Program-made: the position numbers and the translations under genes
Notes under the pieces: model-generated
Told to the model about the DNA's origin: nothing
Seen by the model: the letters and a program-made list of their open reading frames with translations, nothing else
Database searches by the model: none
Shown here: positions 13,272-21,904 of the stretch, one piece after another
How positions within the stretch are numbered: position 1 is the first letter of the stretch
How the letters are laid out: each line of letters opens with the position of its first letter
NCBI GenBank assembly: GCA_019118935.1
Contig: DWXY01000081.1
Coordinates: 1 to 32,417 of the forward strand
DNA length: 32,417 bases
Direction: 5' to 3'
Source of the DNA: Candidatus Oscillibacter pullicola
GTDB lineage: Bacteria; Bacillota; Clostridia; Oscillospirales; Oscillospiraceae

Positions 13272-15476
13272 TTAAGGAAGCAGTTGATTTTCGCCGGTGA
13301 CAGCGCTGCCGGTCTCGTCGGCGGTAAAGTAGGCGTTGAGAATGTCCACGCCCGTGGTGGCCAGATTGGAGCCCCAGGTGGCGTGCTCGATGACGATGGC
13401 AACGGCGATCTCCGGATCGTCATAGGGGGCAAAGCAGACGAAGACGCCGTTTTCCGTCTGGTCGCCGCCCAACTCGGAGGTTCCGGTCTTGGCACCGGCG
13501 GTGACCACGCAGTTCCGGAAGGCGCTGTAAACAGAGCCGCCGGGCTGGGTGTAGCCCAGCATGCCCTTTTTCACCGCCTCCAGCGTGGAATCCTGCATGG
13601 AGACCACGTTGGTGGGCGTCGTGTCGCCCACGGCCAGGACTTCCGTGTTGTCATAGGACTTCACAGCCTTCAGGAGGTGGGCCTTGCAGTGCTGTCCGCC
13701 GGAGGCCAGCGTGGCGATGTAGTTGGCCAGCTGGAGGGGCGTGTAGAGCTGGTTGGCCTGGCCGAAGGTGGCCCAGGGGGTCTGGTCGTGGCCCGCCTCA
13801 TTGCTGGGCAGGGTGCCGGCCGCGTCGCCGATCTCCACGCCGGTATGCTCTCCCAGGCCGAAGGCCTGCAAATACTCCCGGAAGGTGTCCATCCCCATCC
13901 GGTATCCCATCTCAGCAAAGAAGTAGTTGCAGGACTTGGTGATGGCCTCCGTCACGTTGATGAGGCCGTGGTTGCCGCCGGCGCAGTTGGCGCCGCTGCG
14001 GGTGGGATCGTTGGGATAGACCCACCGGCTGGGAGAGTAGATCTCCTGGGTGGGAGTGATGATCCCCTCCTCCAGCGCGGCCACGGCAGTCAGGGGCTTG
14101 ATGGTGGAGCCGGGGACGTACCTTCCGTTGGTGGCGCGGTTTGTGAAGGGGTGGGCAGGGTCGTTGTAGAGAGCCGCGTAGATGCTGCTCTGTCGGAATG
14201 TTGAGAGATCATAGGTGGGATAAGAGGCCAGGGCCAGAACTTCTCCCGTGCCAACCTGTACCACCGCCACGGCGCCGCCCCGGGTCTCATCCCCATCCTG
14301 TGTATTCATGCCGGTGATGGTGGCGGCCAGGGCGTCCTCCGCTGCCTGCTGGAGATCCAGGTCGATGGTCAGCTCCACGGTGTTGCCGGGCACCGGCTCC
14401 TTGGAGTAATATTCACCGGTGATCTTGCCGTCCTCGTTCAGGGAAACCACCCGGGTGCCGTCGGTGCCCTTGAGATAGGACTCAAAGGCCGCCTCCACGC
14501 CGTCCTTGCCAACATAGTCGTTCCAGTTATATCCCTCGCCCAGAGCCTCCTTTTCCGCACTGTCGTTGATCTTTCCGAGATACCCCAGGATATGCGCCCC
14601 GTAGGTCGTCTCGTACTCCCGCATGGAGGAGGGGGTGACCTTGGCCCCGGCGTAATCGCCGTCGTTCAGCAGGGAGATCATCTCCGCGTCGATGTCCTCC
14701 GCCAGCACATAGGGGTCCGTCTTGGCGAGATTGCGGCTTCGGATCTCGTACTGGACGCCCAGCACCAGCCGGGCTTCCTCCACGGAAAAAGAGGCGGAGA
14801 GGCCGAAATCCTTCCGCATCAGGGCGATCAGCCGCGTGGCGGAGAGACCGGCCCCCTCCAGCATGGCGCCGGTCAGCTGGCTGGAGGTCAGCTCCTCCAG
14901 CAGGGCCTGGGCCTTGCCGGCCTGATCCAGCTCCTCATCCGCCAGGATGTCGTCGGCGGGGTTTTCCGTGTTGCCCTCCTCGTCCGTGGTCTCCAGCAGG
15001 GCGGGATGCTCCAGCAGATAGGCGGCCAGGGCGTCCGCGGCCTCGTCCAGGTCCTTCAGGTAGGTGAGAAAGCGGCTCCTGGCGGTGCTGTCCAGGGAGT
15101 CGATGGTGTAGGCGAAGGGGGCGGAGCGGGAGATGGGCAGATAGTCCACCCAGTTGATCCCCCGGCTCTGACACAGCTGCAGCAGCCGCAGGAGGGCCTC
15201 GTTGGCATCCTCGTCCTCCTCCAGCAGGGAGGCGTCAAAGGTCAGGTTGTAGGAGGAGCGGCTGGACACCAGCACCTTGCCGTTGCGGTCGGTGATGTTG
15301 CCCCGGGCAGCCTCCACGGTCTCCGACCGGGCGATGCTGCGGACGGAGCTGGCGTAGTAATAGTCGTAATTGTTCACCTGCGTGTCGTACAGGACACCGA
15401 CATAGACCGCAGCCACAATGAAAAACAGGGCTGCCAGAACATACAGGCGCAGATGATGGGCTTCCTTATGGTCCAT
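13272..15476 (-). CDS. mrdA: Penicillin-binding protein 2 (cell elongation transpeptidase)
   Basis: This membrane-anchored class B penicillin-binding protein cross-links peptidoglycan during elongation, with MreC and MreD. The 734 residues carry a transmembrane helix (about 11-30), a dimerisation region, and a transpeptidase domain. The domain has GSTIK (nucleophile Ser457, Lys460), SCN (515-517) and KTGTS (663-667). A long acidic insertion (about 150-200) lies in the N-terminal part. The ATG at 15476 is chosen because AGGAGG precedes it by six bases; the open frame continues upstream only as a shadow of mreD. It starts 14 bases after mreD. Confidence 0.95.
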   Translation of the reverse strand: MDHKEAHHLRLYVLAALFFIVAAVYVGVLYDTQVNNYDYYYASSVRSIARSETVEAARGNITDRNGKVLVSSRSSYNLTFDASLLEEDEDANEALLRLLQLCQSRGINWVDYLPISRSAPFAYTIDSLDSTARSRFLTYLKDLDEAADALAAYLLEHPALLETTDEEGNTENPADDILADEELDQAGKAQALLEELTSSQLTGAMLEGAGLSATRLIALMRKDFGLSASFSVEEARLVLGVQYEIRSRNLAKTDPYVLAEDIDAEMISLLNDGDYAGAKVTPSSMREYETTYGAHILGYLGKINDSAEKEALGEGYNWNDYVGKDGVEAAFESYLKGTDGTRVVSLNEDGKITGEYYSKEPVPGNTVELTIDLDLQQAAEDALAATITGMNTQDGDETRGGAVAVVQVGTGEVLALASYPTYDLSTFRQSSIYAALYNDPAHPFTNRATNGRYVPGSTIKPLTAVAALEEGIITPTQEIYSPSRWVYPNDPTRSGANCAGGNHGLINVTEAITKSCNYFFAEMGYRMGMDTFREYLQAFGLGEHTGVEIGDAAGTLPSNEAGHDQTPWATFGQANQLYTPLQLANYIATLASGGQHCKAHLLKAVKSYDNTEVLAVGDTTPTNVVSMQDSTLEAVKKGMLGYTQPGGSVYSAFRNCVVTAGAKTGTSELGGDQTENGVFVCFAPYDDPEIAVAIVIEHATWGSNLATTGVDILNAYFTADETGSAVTGENQLLP

Positions 15477-15490
15477 AGACAGCCTCCTTC

Positions 15491-16003
15491 TCAGTCGTCC
15501 AGGTGGGTGCGGCGGAACACGGCGGAGAACAGCAGCACCACCGGGACCACCAGCAGGATGGAGACGCAGACCTCCCGCAGGAAGACCTGGGCCCCCGCAG
15601 CCCAGGCGGCTTTCCCCCCGGCCCACAGCACCACGCAGTGAAAGGCGTCTGTGAGGAGGAAGGAGAGCACGGAGGTGACCACCCCGCACAGGAAGCCCGC
15701 CGGCAGCAGGCTCTGGGAGATCAGCGCCGCGCAAAGCCCCGCCGCGGGAAAGATCAGGGTGTAAAAGCAGGGGATGGACGCCGGCAGCAGCAGGTCGCAC
15801 AGCACCCCCACCGTCAGAGCGTAGACGGAGGCGGGGAGGGGACCTTCATACATGCCCAGCACCGCCACCAGGATGGGAAACACAAAGGGAATGACGCCCC
15901 AGAGGGTGATCCGCTGGAGCACCGCCCCCTGGAGCAGGAAAAACACTGCCGTGGCCCCGGCATACAGGGCCCATTTGAAAATGGTCTCATTCCGCGCCAG
16001 CAA
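15491..16003 (-). CDS. mreD: Rod shape-determining protein MreD
   Basis: This integral membrane protein of the elongation complex has 170 residues with about five hydrophobic helices, beginning LARNETIFKWALYAGATAVF. It fits MreD by size, topology and position directly between mreC and mrdA. The start is a TTG at 16003 with AAAGGAGG eight bases upstream. MreD sequences are poorly conserved, so the call rests largely on gene order. Confidence 0.9.
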   Translation of the reverse strand: MLARNETIFKWALYAGATAVFFLLQGAVLQRITLWGVIPFVFPILVAVLGMYEGPLPASVYALTVGVLCDLLLPASIPCFYTLIFPAAGLCAALISQSLLPAGFLCGVVTSVLSFLLTDAFHCVVLWAGGKAAWAAGAQVFLREVCVSILLVVPVVLLFSAVFRRTHLDD

Positions 16004-16045
16004 TGCCGGAGCCTCCTTTCCGAACAGATGGGCACATCCGGCCCG

Positions 16046-16885
16046 TCAGGTCTGGATGTCAAAGGATTTGATGACGAAGACCTCCACCAGACTGTCAAAG
16101 TCGGCGGCAGGTTCCAGCACCGCGTAGGAGGCGGCGCCGGAGTCGCTGAGCTGCACCTCCTCCACCGTGCCGACGGAGAGGCCGGAGGGATAGTACCCGC
16201 CCAGGCCGGAGGTGACCACCAGATCGCCGCCCAGCAGCTGGCAGTCCGCGGGCAGATAGTCCAGCCGCAGGCGGTTCTCCCGCATCAGGGAGAAGTCGCC
16301 CACCGCCAGCCCCAGGTCCTTGGTGCGGAACACCTGGGCGCCCAGGGAGGTGTCCGTGTCCACGATGGTGAGGACCGTGCACCAGTTGAGCCCCACCTCG
16401 CTGACCACGCCCACCAGGGCATACGTCTCGTCGATGACGCAGTCGTTCACCTCGACACCGTGATCCGTGCCGATGTTCAGCGTCAGGGAGGAGGTCCAGT
16501 TGGTGACCGTGCGCTCCGTGACGGAGGCCGTCTCCAGCTCCAGGTCATAGTTCTGGGGCCGCAGGTTCAGCAGCTCCCGCAGGCGGGCGTTTTCCTCATT
16601 GTTGGTCTGGGCCAGGCGGTTCTGGGCCTTGAGGATGGCGTTTTCCCGCCGCAGGGCGGCGTTCTCCTCCTCCAGGGCGGTGACGTCCTGGTAGTAGTTC
16701 TGCTTGTCTGTGATCCAGCCTGTCACAGCGGTGTAGGCCGACCGGAAAGGGGAGGCGATGATCCCCGCCAGATTGGACAGGGGAGAGGAGGTGTTGGAGA
16801 AAAAGGACATAAGGGACAGGCTCACGGCGATCACCGCCGTGGCGAACAGGACCCAGATGCCGTGTTCCCGAAAAAATTTCTTCAA
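16046..16885 (-). CDS. mreC: Rod shape-determining protein MreC
   Basis: This bitopic membrane protein scaffolds the cell-wall elongation machinery outside the membrane. The 279 residues have a short basic start, one transmembrane helix (about 10-28), and a coiled coil (about 65-105, EEENAALRRENAILKAQN). The beta-barrel MreC core follows, with LNIGTDHGVEVND and VGVVSEVGLN. It starts 22 bases after maf. No mreB is found upstream, where it usually lies; dut and maf take that place. Confidence 0.95.
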   Translation of the reverse strand: MKKFFREHGIWVLFATAVIAVSLSLMSFFSNTSSPLSNLAGIIASPFRSAYTAVTGWITDKQNYYQDVTALEEENAALRRENAILKAQNRLAQTNNEENARLRELLNLRPQNYDLELETASVTERTVTNWTSSLTLNIGTDHGVEVNDCVIDETYALVGVVSEVGLNWCTVLTIVDTDTSLGAQVFRTKDLGLAVGDFSLMRENRLRLDYLPADCQLLGGDLVVTSGLGGYYPSGLSVGTVEEVQLSDSGAASYAVLEPAADFDSLVEVFVIKSFDIQT

Positions 16886-16907
16886 AGGAAACCCTCCTGA
16901 TCGTTGG

Positions 16908-17486
16908 TCAGCAGAAGAAATGGATGCCGAACCGCTCCAGCATCCGGCTCAAACGCAGGACCGGCAGGCCCATCACGTTGAAAAAGTCGCCGTCCAGGCG
17001 CTCCACCAGCAGGGCACCCAGTCCCTGGACGCCGTAGGCCCCGGCCTTGTCCATGGGCTCGCCGGTGCGGATGTAGCCCCGGAGCTCCGCCTCTGTGGCA
17101 GAACGGAAATACACGTCGGTGGACTCGCTCTCCGTCAGGATCTCGCCGCCCCGGCGGACGGTGACGCCGGTGCATACCGTGTGGCGGCGGCCCTGGAGGG
17201 CCGTCAGCATCCGCAGGGCGTCCGCCTCGTCCACAGGCTTGCCGAGACGCTGGTCATCCAGAAACACCATGGTGTCGGCAGTGATGATGATTTCCTCCGG
17301 TGTGCAGAGGGCGGAGGCCGCGTCGGACTTCTCCCGGGAGATGTACTCCACCGTCTCCCGGGGGGAGAGGCCGGCGGGATAGGTCTCCTCTGTCTGAGGC
17401 ACCCGGATGTCGAAGTCCGTGATGCCGATGCGCTGCAGCAGCTCCTGCCGCCGGGGAGAGCCGGAGGCCAGTACGATCTTTGCCAT
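16908..17486 (-). CDS. maf: Maf-family nucleotide pyrophosphatase
   Basis: This cytoplasmic enzyme hydrolyses non-canonical nucleoside triphosphates to monophosphates. The 192 residues begin with the family signature VLASGSPRRQELLQRIG and carry ITADTMV and the C-terminal DKAGAYGVQGLGA. Maf proteins of this length are usual. It lies 10 bases after dut, a nucleotide-pool partner, and before mreC, matching the common maf-mre gene order. Substrate type (dTTP/UTP or 7-methyl-GTP) is not decided here. Confidence 0.95.
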   Translation of the reverse strand: MAKIVLASGSPRRQELLQRIGITDFDIRVPQTEETYPAGLSPRETVEYISREKSDAASALCTPEEIIITADTMVFLDDQRLGKPVDEADALRMLTALQGRRHTVCTGVTVRRGGEILTESESTDVYFRSATEAELRGYIRTGEPMDKAGAYGVQGLGALLVERLDGDFFNVMGLPVLRLSRMLERFGIHFFC

Positions 17487-17496
17487 GGCCGCGCCC

Positions 17497-17928
17497 TCAC
17501 TTTCCGGTGGAGCCGAAGCCGCCCCGGTCGGGGCCTTCCAGATGCTCCACTTTGGTGAAGGTCAGCCTGGGCTGGTTTTTCATGATGCGGAACTGGCAGA
17601 TCCGGGCGTTTTTCTCAATGGTCACATCCCGGGTGGCGTAGGCGGGCATCCGCCACTGGTCGCCGTCGCCCCGGTAGGTGTAATCCACCACGCCCATGGA
17701 GTTGGTCTGCAGGATGCCGTAATTCTTGAACGTGGAGCTGCGGGGAACGATGTGGGCCTCATACCCCTCCGGCAGAGCGATGGCCACCCCCAGGGGGATC
17801 AGCCGGAACTCCCCGGCCTTCATAGTCACGGTCTCCGCCGCGTGGAGGTCGATCCAGTCGGATTTGCCCTCCACGTAGCACAGCTCGTCGATGTCGTCTG
17901 TGAAATATTTTACCTTGATCTCTTCCAT
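17497..17928 (-). CDS. dut: Deoxyuridine triphosphatase (dUTPase)
   Basis: This enzyme removes dUTP and supplies dUMP for thymidylate synthesis. From the ATG at 17928 it has 143 residues, the trimeric dUTPase length. Motifs appear as [24 protein letters not shown] (the usual GVIDxxYRG with small changes) and the C-terminal RGGFGSTGK that closes over the nucleotide. The start at 17928 is preferred over the upstream frame because TGGAG lies six bases before it. An AT-rich stretch upstream (about 17940-17990) may hold its promoter, but no good -35/-10 pair stands out. Confidence 0.93.
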   Translation of the reverse strand: MEEIKVKYFTDDIDELCYVEGKSDWIDLHAAETVTMKAGEFRLIPLGVAIALPEGYEAHIVPRSSTFKNYGILQTNSMGVVDYTYRGDGDQWRMPAYATRDVTIEKNARICQFRIMKNQPRLTFTKVEHLEGPDRGGFGSTGK

Positions 17929-18560
17929 GTCAAACTCCAGATATGAATACGATTTGTATAATATAAGAGAAGATTCATGAATTGTATAGGAAATGCGATG
18001 CTTTCCGGCAGTCGAACTCATTGGACGCAGGAAACAAGTCCCGCTGAAGGCAGGACAGATGCGTCCCTGCTTTTGTCAGCGCAAAGGCTCTGTGCGGGGT
18101 GCTGATGGGCTGCCCTGACGGCGGCCAAGTGCATTCTGCTCCCGCAGGGGGCAAGAGGAAGTATTCCCCCGCATTGTCCACGCCGCAAAGTCCGCGCAAC
18201 TCCGCTTGCTTGCCGTCACAAGCGCCACGTCCCCCTTTTGGACAAAACCTGCTTCGCCTCTCCGCCGTTCCCCGCCGCGCGGGCCGCCTATTGGCCTTTC
18301 CCTGAGCGAAAGGGACCGTGCACGGTCCAAAGAGAAACGCGTTTCGCAGCAACTATGCACGTACGCGCAAAATTGCCGCACAGGGGGCGTCGGAGCGGTG
18401 CTTGCGCCGATTTTGCCCGACTTTCGGGCACGCCTGGTTCCCTCTGGAATTCGCCAGCGGCCGCCCCGCGGCGCGATACCGCCCCCATCGGGACAGCCGC
18501 CATCTGGACTTCCATCTCTTTTTGCTGTTGCCGTCTGCTCCGTGCGGAGGACTGTGCAGC
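17929..18560. other. Gene-free GC-rich island with palindromes
   Basis: About 630 bases separate dut from the DUF998-like gene. Open frames exist on both strands, as expected of GC-rich DNA, but none has a convincing ribosome binding site or recognisable product. Inverted repeats include a perfect 16-base GGACCGTGCACGGTCC (18313-18328) and GCCCGACTTTCGGGC (18415-18429). Near dut there is an AT-rich promoter-like stretch. The rest may be a dispersed intergenic repeat or a decayed element. Confidence 0.5.
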
Positions 18561-19205
18561 TCAGGGGGCGGAAACCAGGTGGACGATTGCATCTAGTAAC
18601 AAGGGAACATACATGGCCGCCAGGCAGAGCTGCTCCCAAAGACCCTCCCGGGCCACAGCAGTGCCCTGGAAGCGGTCTTTGTCCGAGAGGACAAACAGGG
18701 TAAAGAACACCAGCGCCAGCCCCAGGGCGGCAAAGCAGGCCCCGGCCATAACCGGGGAGTCTGTCTCCAGCGCCAGCAGCGCCCGCCAGAGGGGCAGGAA
18801 CAGCAGGGCGAAAAAGCCCAGGGCAGAGGCAACGCCGTGGATCAGGGCAGAGCGGTCCGACAGATCCTTGGTGAGCCCGGTGGGAAACAGGGCGGCCAGG
18901 ATACCGGCCCCCAGGGCGAAGCCGCCCAGGGACACGGCCGATCCCGCAGCCAGCCACCGGGAGACCGGCGCCGCACCGGCGGCGTAGACGGCAGCGGTGG
19001 CCAGAAGCCATATTCCCAGCCACGCCAGCCACAGGCGGTAGACCCGGGCCACGGGGCCGCCCCTTCTGCCCAGAACGCTGACCGCCATAGTCCCGGGCTG
19101 ATAGGCTGGATCCCGCGGGGCCAGCAGGCAGGGAAGCAGAAACTCTCCGCAGATGGTAAGGATCAAAAGGGCCCAAAACCAGCGGGTATCCATCCAGGCT
19201 GCCAT
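18561..19205 (-). CDS. DUF998-like integral membrane protein
   Basis: This is a 214-residue protein with about six hydrophobic helices. The segment LFPTGLTKDLSDRSALIHGVASALGFFALLF has the FP...H..GA..F pattern of the DUF998 family, for which no firm function is known to me. The ATG at 19205 is chosen because it lies four bases after the stop of the U32 gene, with AGGAG 12 bases upstream, a longish spacing. A longer frame extends back into the U32 gene as a shadow. It is probably co-transcribed with zapA and the U32 gene. Confidence 0.7.
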   Translation of the reverse strand: MAAWMDTRWFWALLILTICGEFLLPCLLAPRDPAYQPGTMAVSVLGRRGGPVARVYRLWLAWLGIWLLATAAVYAAGAAPVSRWLAAGSAVSLGGFALGAGILAALFPTGLTKDLSDRSALIHGVASALGFFALLFLPLWRALLALETDSPVMAGACFAALGLALVFFTLFVLSDKDRFQGTAVAREGLWEQLCLAAMYVPLLLDAIVHLVSAP

Positions 19206-19209
19206 TTGA

Positions 19210-21330
19210 TCATTCAACTCCTCGCTCGTAAAGCCCCCGGGTGAAATCCCCCGCGGCGGGCGCGGCATCCAGATAATTTTGCACGACGGACACGCATTCC
19301 TCCGCCGTCTCCGTGGTGAAGCGGAGGCGGGCATAGGCCAGTCCCAGCCTGCGGTGCTCCGGCCGGTCCGCCAGGTACAGCGGCCTGCTGTTCTGGATCT
19401 CCGTCCGGTGGCCGTAGGCGGGCAGCAGGGGAAAGGCGGCGCCGGTGCGGTCGACCAGAACACTGGACCGGCCGCAGCGGCAGGGACCGTCCTCCGGGAC
19501 ACAAGGACCCTGCCGGTCCAGGCGGCAGCCAGTCTCGTTCTGCACCAGGCAGTTCTCCGTGATCATCAGGGGCAGGCGGCCGTAGACAATGGCCTCCGCC
19601 GGCAGCACCTTTTTCAGGTCCCGGATCTGGGCGAACCGCAGCTCAAAGGACACGCAGGCGCTCTCCAGTCCCTTGTCCTTCAGATAGGCCAGGGACTGGG
19701 AGTTGAACACATTCAGGCCGTAATCGCCGTAGAGATGGAAGTCCAGGCCCCGCACCAGGGGCAGATGGCCCAGATTTCCGATCAGAACGCCGGTGAAGCC
19801 CAGAGCCCGGGCCCGCTCCAGCAAGGTGCGGAGCGCCGGCTCGTCCCGGTCCCGCCAGACCCGGGGCAGGACGGCGCACCACTCCGGACCTTCTCCTGGG
19901 AGGGACTCCAGCCGGGAGACTTCTTCCAGCGGGACATAGACCCGGGCCGGGCGGCCCAGCTCCAGCAGGGCGGGGGAGAGCTGCTCCAGCCGGGTCACGG
20001 AAATGGTGAGCCGGGGCGCCTCCGCCGTGCAGTCGGCCTCCGGAAGAGGCGGCACCGGCAGCTCCCGGCGCTTGGGCGGCGCGGTGCGGACGGCGGTGAG
20101 GGCCGCTAGGGCGTCCCGCCGCAGGGCATTGACGGCGCTGGCGGAGAGGGACAGCCCCTCGTCCACCAGGGTGACCACGGTGTCGCAGCGGTAGGCGGTG
20201 CCGCCGGTCTTGCGGAGGCGGGCCTCCAGCTCCAGTCCATCCAGGGCTCGGGTCCGGGCGGCCTCCGGCACCGGGCCGGTGACCGTGACGCTGTGGCCGT
20301 CCCGGTCCGACGCAGTCAGGGTGCAGGGCGCTCCCGCGGAAACGGAGCAGGAGAAATCCACCGGCACCGTCCGCAGGCTGTCCCGTTCATAGGTCCGGCG
20401 GGCCTCGTCAAAGAGGTCCTTGGGGTCCGGGGCGTTCTCCGGACGGGTGCCGAACATGGCGGCGCCGTGTTTGCCCTGCCAGTACCAGTCGGTGAAGCCG
20501 GACCGGGAGAAGGCCTGTTCCAGCTCCGCCCGCTCATCGGCGGTGGGACCGCGGCCCTCCTCCAGCAGGCGGGCGTAGATGCGGGTGATGACGGCCACAT
20601 ACTCCGGCCGCTTCATGCGGCCCTCCAGCTTCACGCAGGATACGCCCATCGCCCCCATCTCCTCCAGCCGTCCGGCCAGACAGCTGTCCTTCAGGCTCAG
20701 GGGATATGCCTTTTTGGCGGGGGCGCTGACCCCGTAGGGCAGGCGGCAGGGCTGGGCGCACCGGCCCCGGTTGCCGGAGCGGCCCCCGATCAGGGCGCTC
20801 ATCTCGCACTGGCCGGAGTAGCACATGCACAGCGCCCCGTGGGCAAAGACCTCCACCTCCACAGGGCAGTTTTCGCAGATGGTACGGGTGTCCTCCGCCG
20901 AGCACTCCCGGGCGATGACCACCCGCTCGCAGCCGTCGGCGGCGATCTCCCGGGCGCCGCCGGAGGTGAAGAGGCTCATCTGGGTGCTGGCATGGAGGGG
21001 CAAGTCCGGCAGCGTCCGGCGCAGCAGGTCGAACAGGCCCCAGTCCTGCACCAGCACCGCGTCCACCCCCAGGCGGCCGGCCTGAACGGCCGTCTCCAGC
21101 GCCTGAGGCAGCTCCCGGTCCGTCACCAGGGTGTTCAACGTCAGAAAGACCCGGACGCCCCGCTCGTGGCAGTAGGCCAGGGCGGCGGCGAACTCCTCAT
21201 CTGAAAAATTTTTCGCGCCCCGGCGGGCGTTGAAGGCGCCCCAGCCCAGGTACACCGCATCCGCGCCGTTCTGGACCGCCGCCCGCAGAGCCTCCGGCGA
21301 ACCGGCGGGGGCCAGCAGCTCCGGCCTCAT
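19210..21330 (-). CDS. U32 family protein (RNA hydroxylase/peptidase-like) with DUF3656-type C-terminus
   Basis: The 706 residues begin RPELLAPAGSPEALRAAVQNG, the canonical U32 start. The domain includes VFAHGALCMCYSGQCEMS (about 161-178) and GNRGRCAQPCRLPYG, whose cysteines (about 168, 170, 175, 191, 195) match those binding iron-sulfur in RlhA/TrhP-type proteins. Members of this length carry a DUF3656 C-terminal part and include RlhA, which hydroxylates 23S rRNA. The older label is collagenase-like peptidase. An rRNA- or tRNA-modifying role is the better inference, but RlhA identity is not proven. The ATG overlaps the zapA stop (ATGA), so translation is likely coupled. Confidence 0.9.
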   Translation of the reverse strand: MRPELLAPAGSPEALRAAVQNGADAVYLGWGAFNARRGAKNFSDEEFAAALAYCHERGVRVFLTLNTLVTDRELPQALETAVQAGRLGVDAVLVQDWGLFDLLRRTLPDLPLHASTQMSLFTSGGAREIAADGCERVVIARECSAEDTRTICENCPVEVEVFAHGALCMCYSGQCEMSALIGGRSGNRGRCAQPCRLPYGVSAPAKKAYPLSLKDSCLAGRLEEMGAMGVSCVKLEGRMKRPEYVAVITRIYARLLEEGRGPTADERAELEQAFSRSGFTDWYWQGKHGAAMFGTRPENAPDPKDLFDEARRTYERDSLRTVPVDFSCSVSAGAPCTLTASDRDGHSVTVTGPVPEAARTRALDGLELEARLRKTGGTAYRCDTVVTLVDEGLSLSASAVNALRRDALAALTAVRTAPPKRRELPVPPLPEADCTAEAPRLTISVTRLEQLSPALLELGRPARVYVPLEEVSRLESLPGEGPEWCAVLPRVWRDRDEPALRTLLERARALGFTGVLIGNLGHLPLVRGLDFHLYGDYGLNVFNSQSLAYLKDKGLESACVSFELRFAQIRDLKKVLPAEAIVYGRLPLMITENCLVQNETGCRLDRQGPCVPEDGPCRCGRSSVLVDRTGAAFPLLPAYGHRTEIQNSRPLYLADRPEHRRLGLAYARLRFTTETAEECVSVVQNYLDAAPAAGDFTRGLYERGVE

Positions 21331-21668
21331 CCCCGGTCCTTCCGGGCCTGGGCGTCCAGCTTCTGCTGGAGGCGGAAGACCTCCCGCTTCAGCTCGCTGG
21401 CCTCGCTCTGGGCCTTGCCGGCCTCGTCCAGATACTCCTTGATCTGGCCCCGGAGCTGCTCCGCCGCGGCCTGGGCCTTGAAGAGCTCGTCGGCAATGTT
21501 GACGGCGGTGAGGACGGCGGCGTCCGTGCGGCCCACCTTGGAGCTGTCCAGGACCTCCGCCATTTTGTCGTTGACGTAGGCGCCCACCCGCTGCATGTAA
21601 GAAGAGGACTCCTCCGCAATGAAGGTGAGCTCCTCCCCGCAGATGTTGATGACCACGCGATTTGCCAT
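21327..21668 (-). CDS. zapA: Cell division protein ZapA
   Basis: ZapA bundles FtsZ filaments at the division ring. From the ATG at 21668 it is 113 residues. The globular head reads NRVVINICGEELTFIAEESS with YMQRVGAYVNDKM, followed by a long C-terminal coiled coil (about 65-110). GGGGGAAG precedes the start by a few bases. A TTG two codons upstream is an alternative. It overlaps the U32 gene by four bases, a pairing often seen in Firmicutes. Confidence 0.92.
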   Translation of the reverse strand: MANRVVINICGEELTFIAEESSSYMQRVGAYVNDKMAEVLDSSKVGRTDAAVLTAVNIADELFKAQAAAEQLRGQIKEYLDEAGKAQSEASELKREVFRLQQKLDAQARKDRG

Positions 21669-21842
21669 AAACAACTTCCCCCTCGTCGGTAGATTGATCA
21701 GCGGCAGGGCAGATGCCGCCCATTATCATAAATTGTAGTATATCATAGGAAAAAAGACAGCGCCACAGAAAAACGGGAGGTTTTGAAAAAATTCACATTT
21801 CCGCCAGGAGCTGGGGCAGGTACGGACTTTTTCCGCCGGGGC

Positions 21843-21871
21843 TTGTCCTGCCGGGGAAAATCGTGTAGAAT
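21843..21871 (+). promoter_or_regulatory. Promoter of the dnaD-like gene
   Basis: TTGTCC (21843-21848) and TAGAAT (21866-21871) are 17 bases apart, about 35 bases ahead of the ATG. The 230-base divergent gap between zapA and this gene holds no ORF. An AT-rich stretch near 21720-21750 probably carries the zapA promoter. Confidence 0.75.
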
Positions 21872-21904
21872 AGGGAGAGTTCAAAACGAGGGGAGGGGCG
21901 GAGG

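Noticed and set aside
15477-15800. Upstream extension of the PBP2 frame to 15800
   Set aside because: It overlaps mreD in another frame. The AGGAGG-preceded ATG at 15476 and the transmembrane start fit PBP2.
17940-18000. A strong promoter for dut
   Set aside because: TATTAT- and TATACA-like boxes are present, but none has a -35 box at the right distance, so I did not list one.
18076-18703. Open frames on both strands in the dut-DUF998 gap as genes
   Set aside because: They have no ribosome binding site, no recognisable domain, and rely on GC-rich absence of stops.
21331-21729. Upstream extension of the U32 frame
   Set aside because: It overlaps zapA in another frame, and the family's start MRPELLAPAGS is at 21330.
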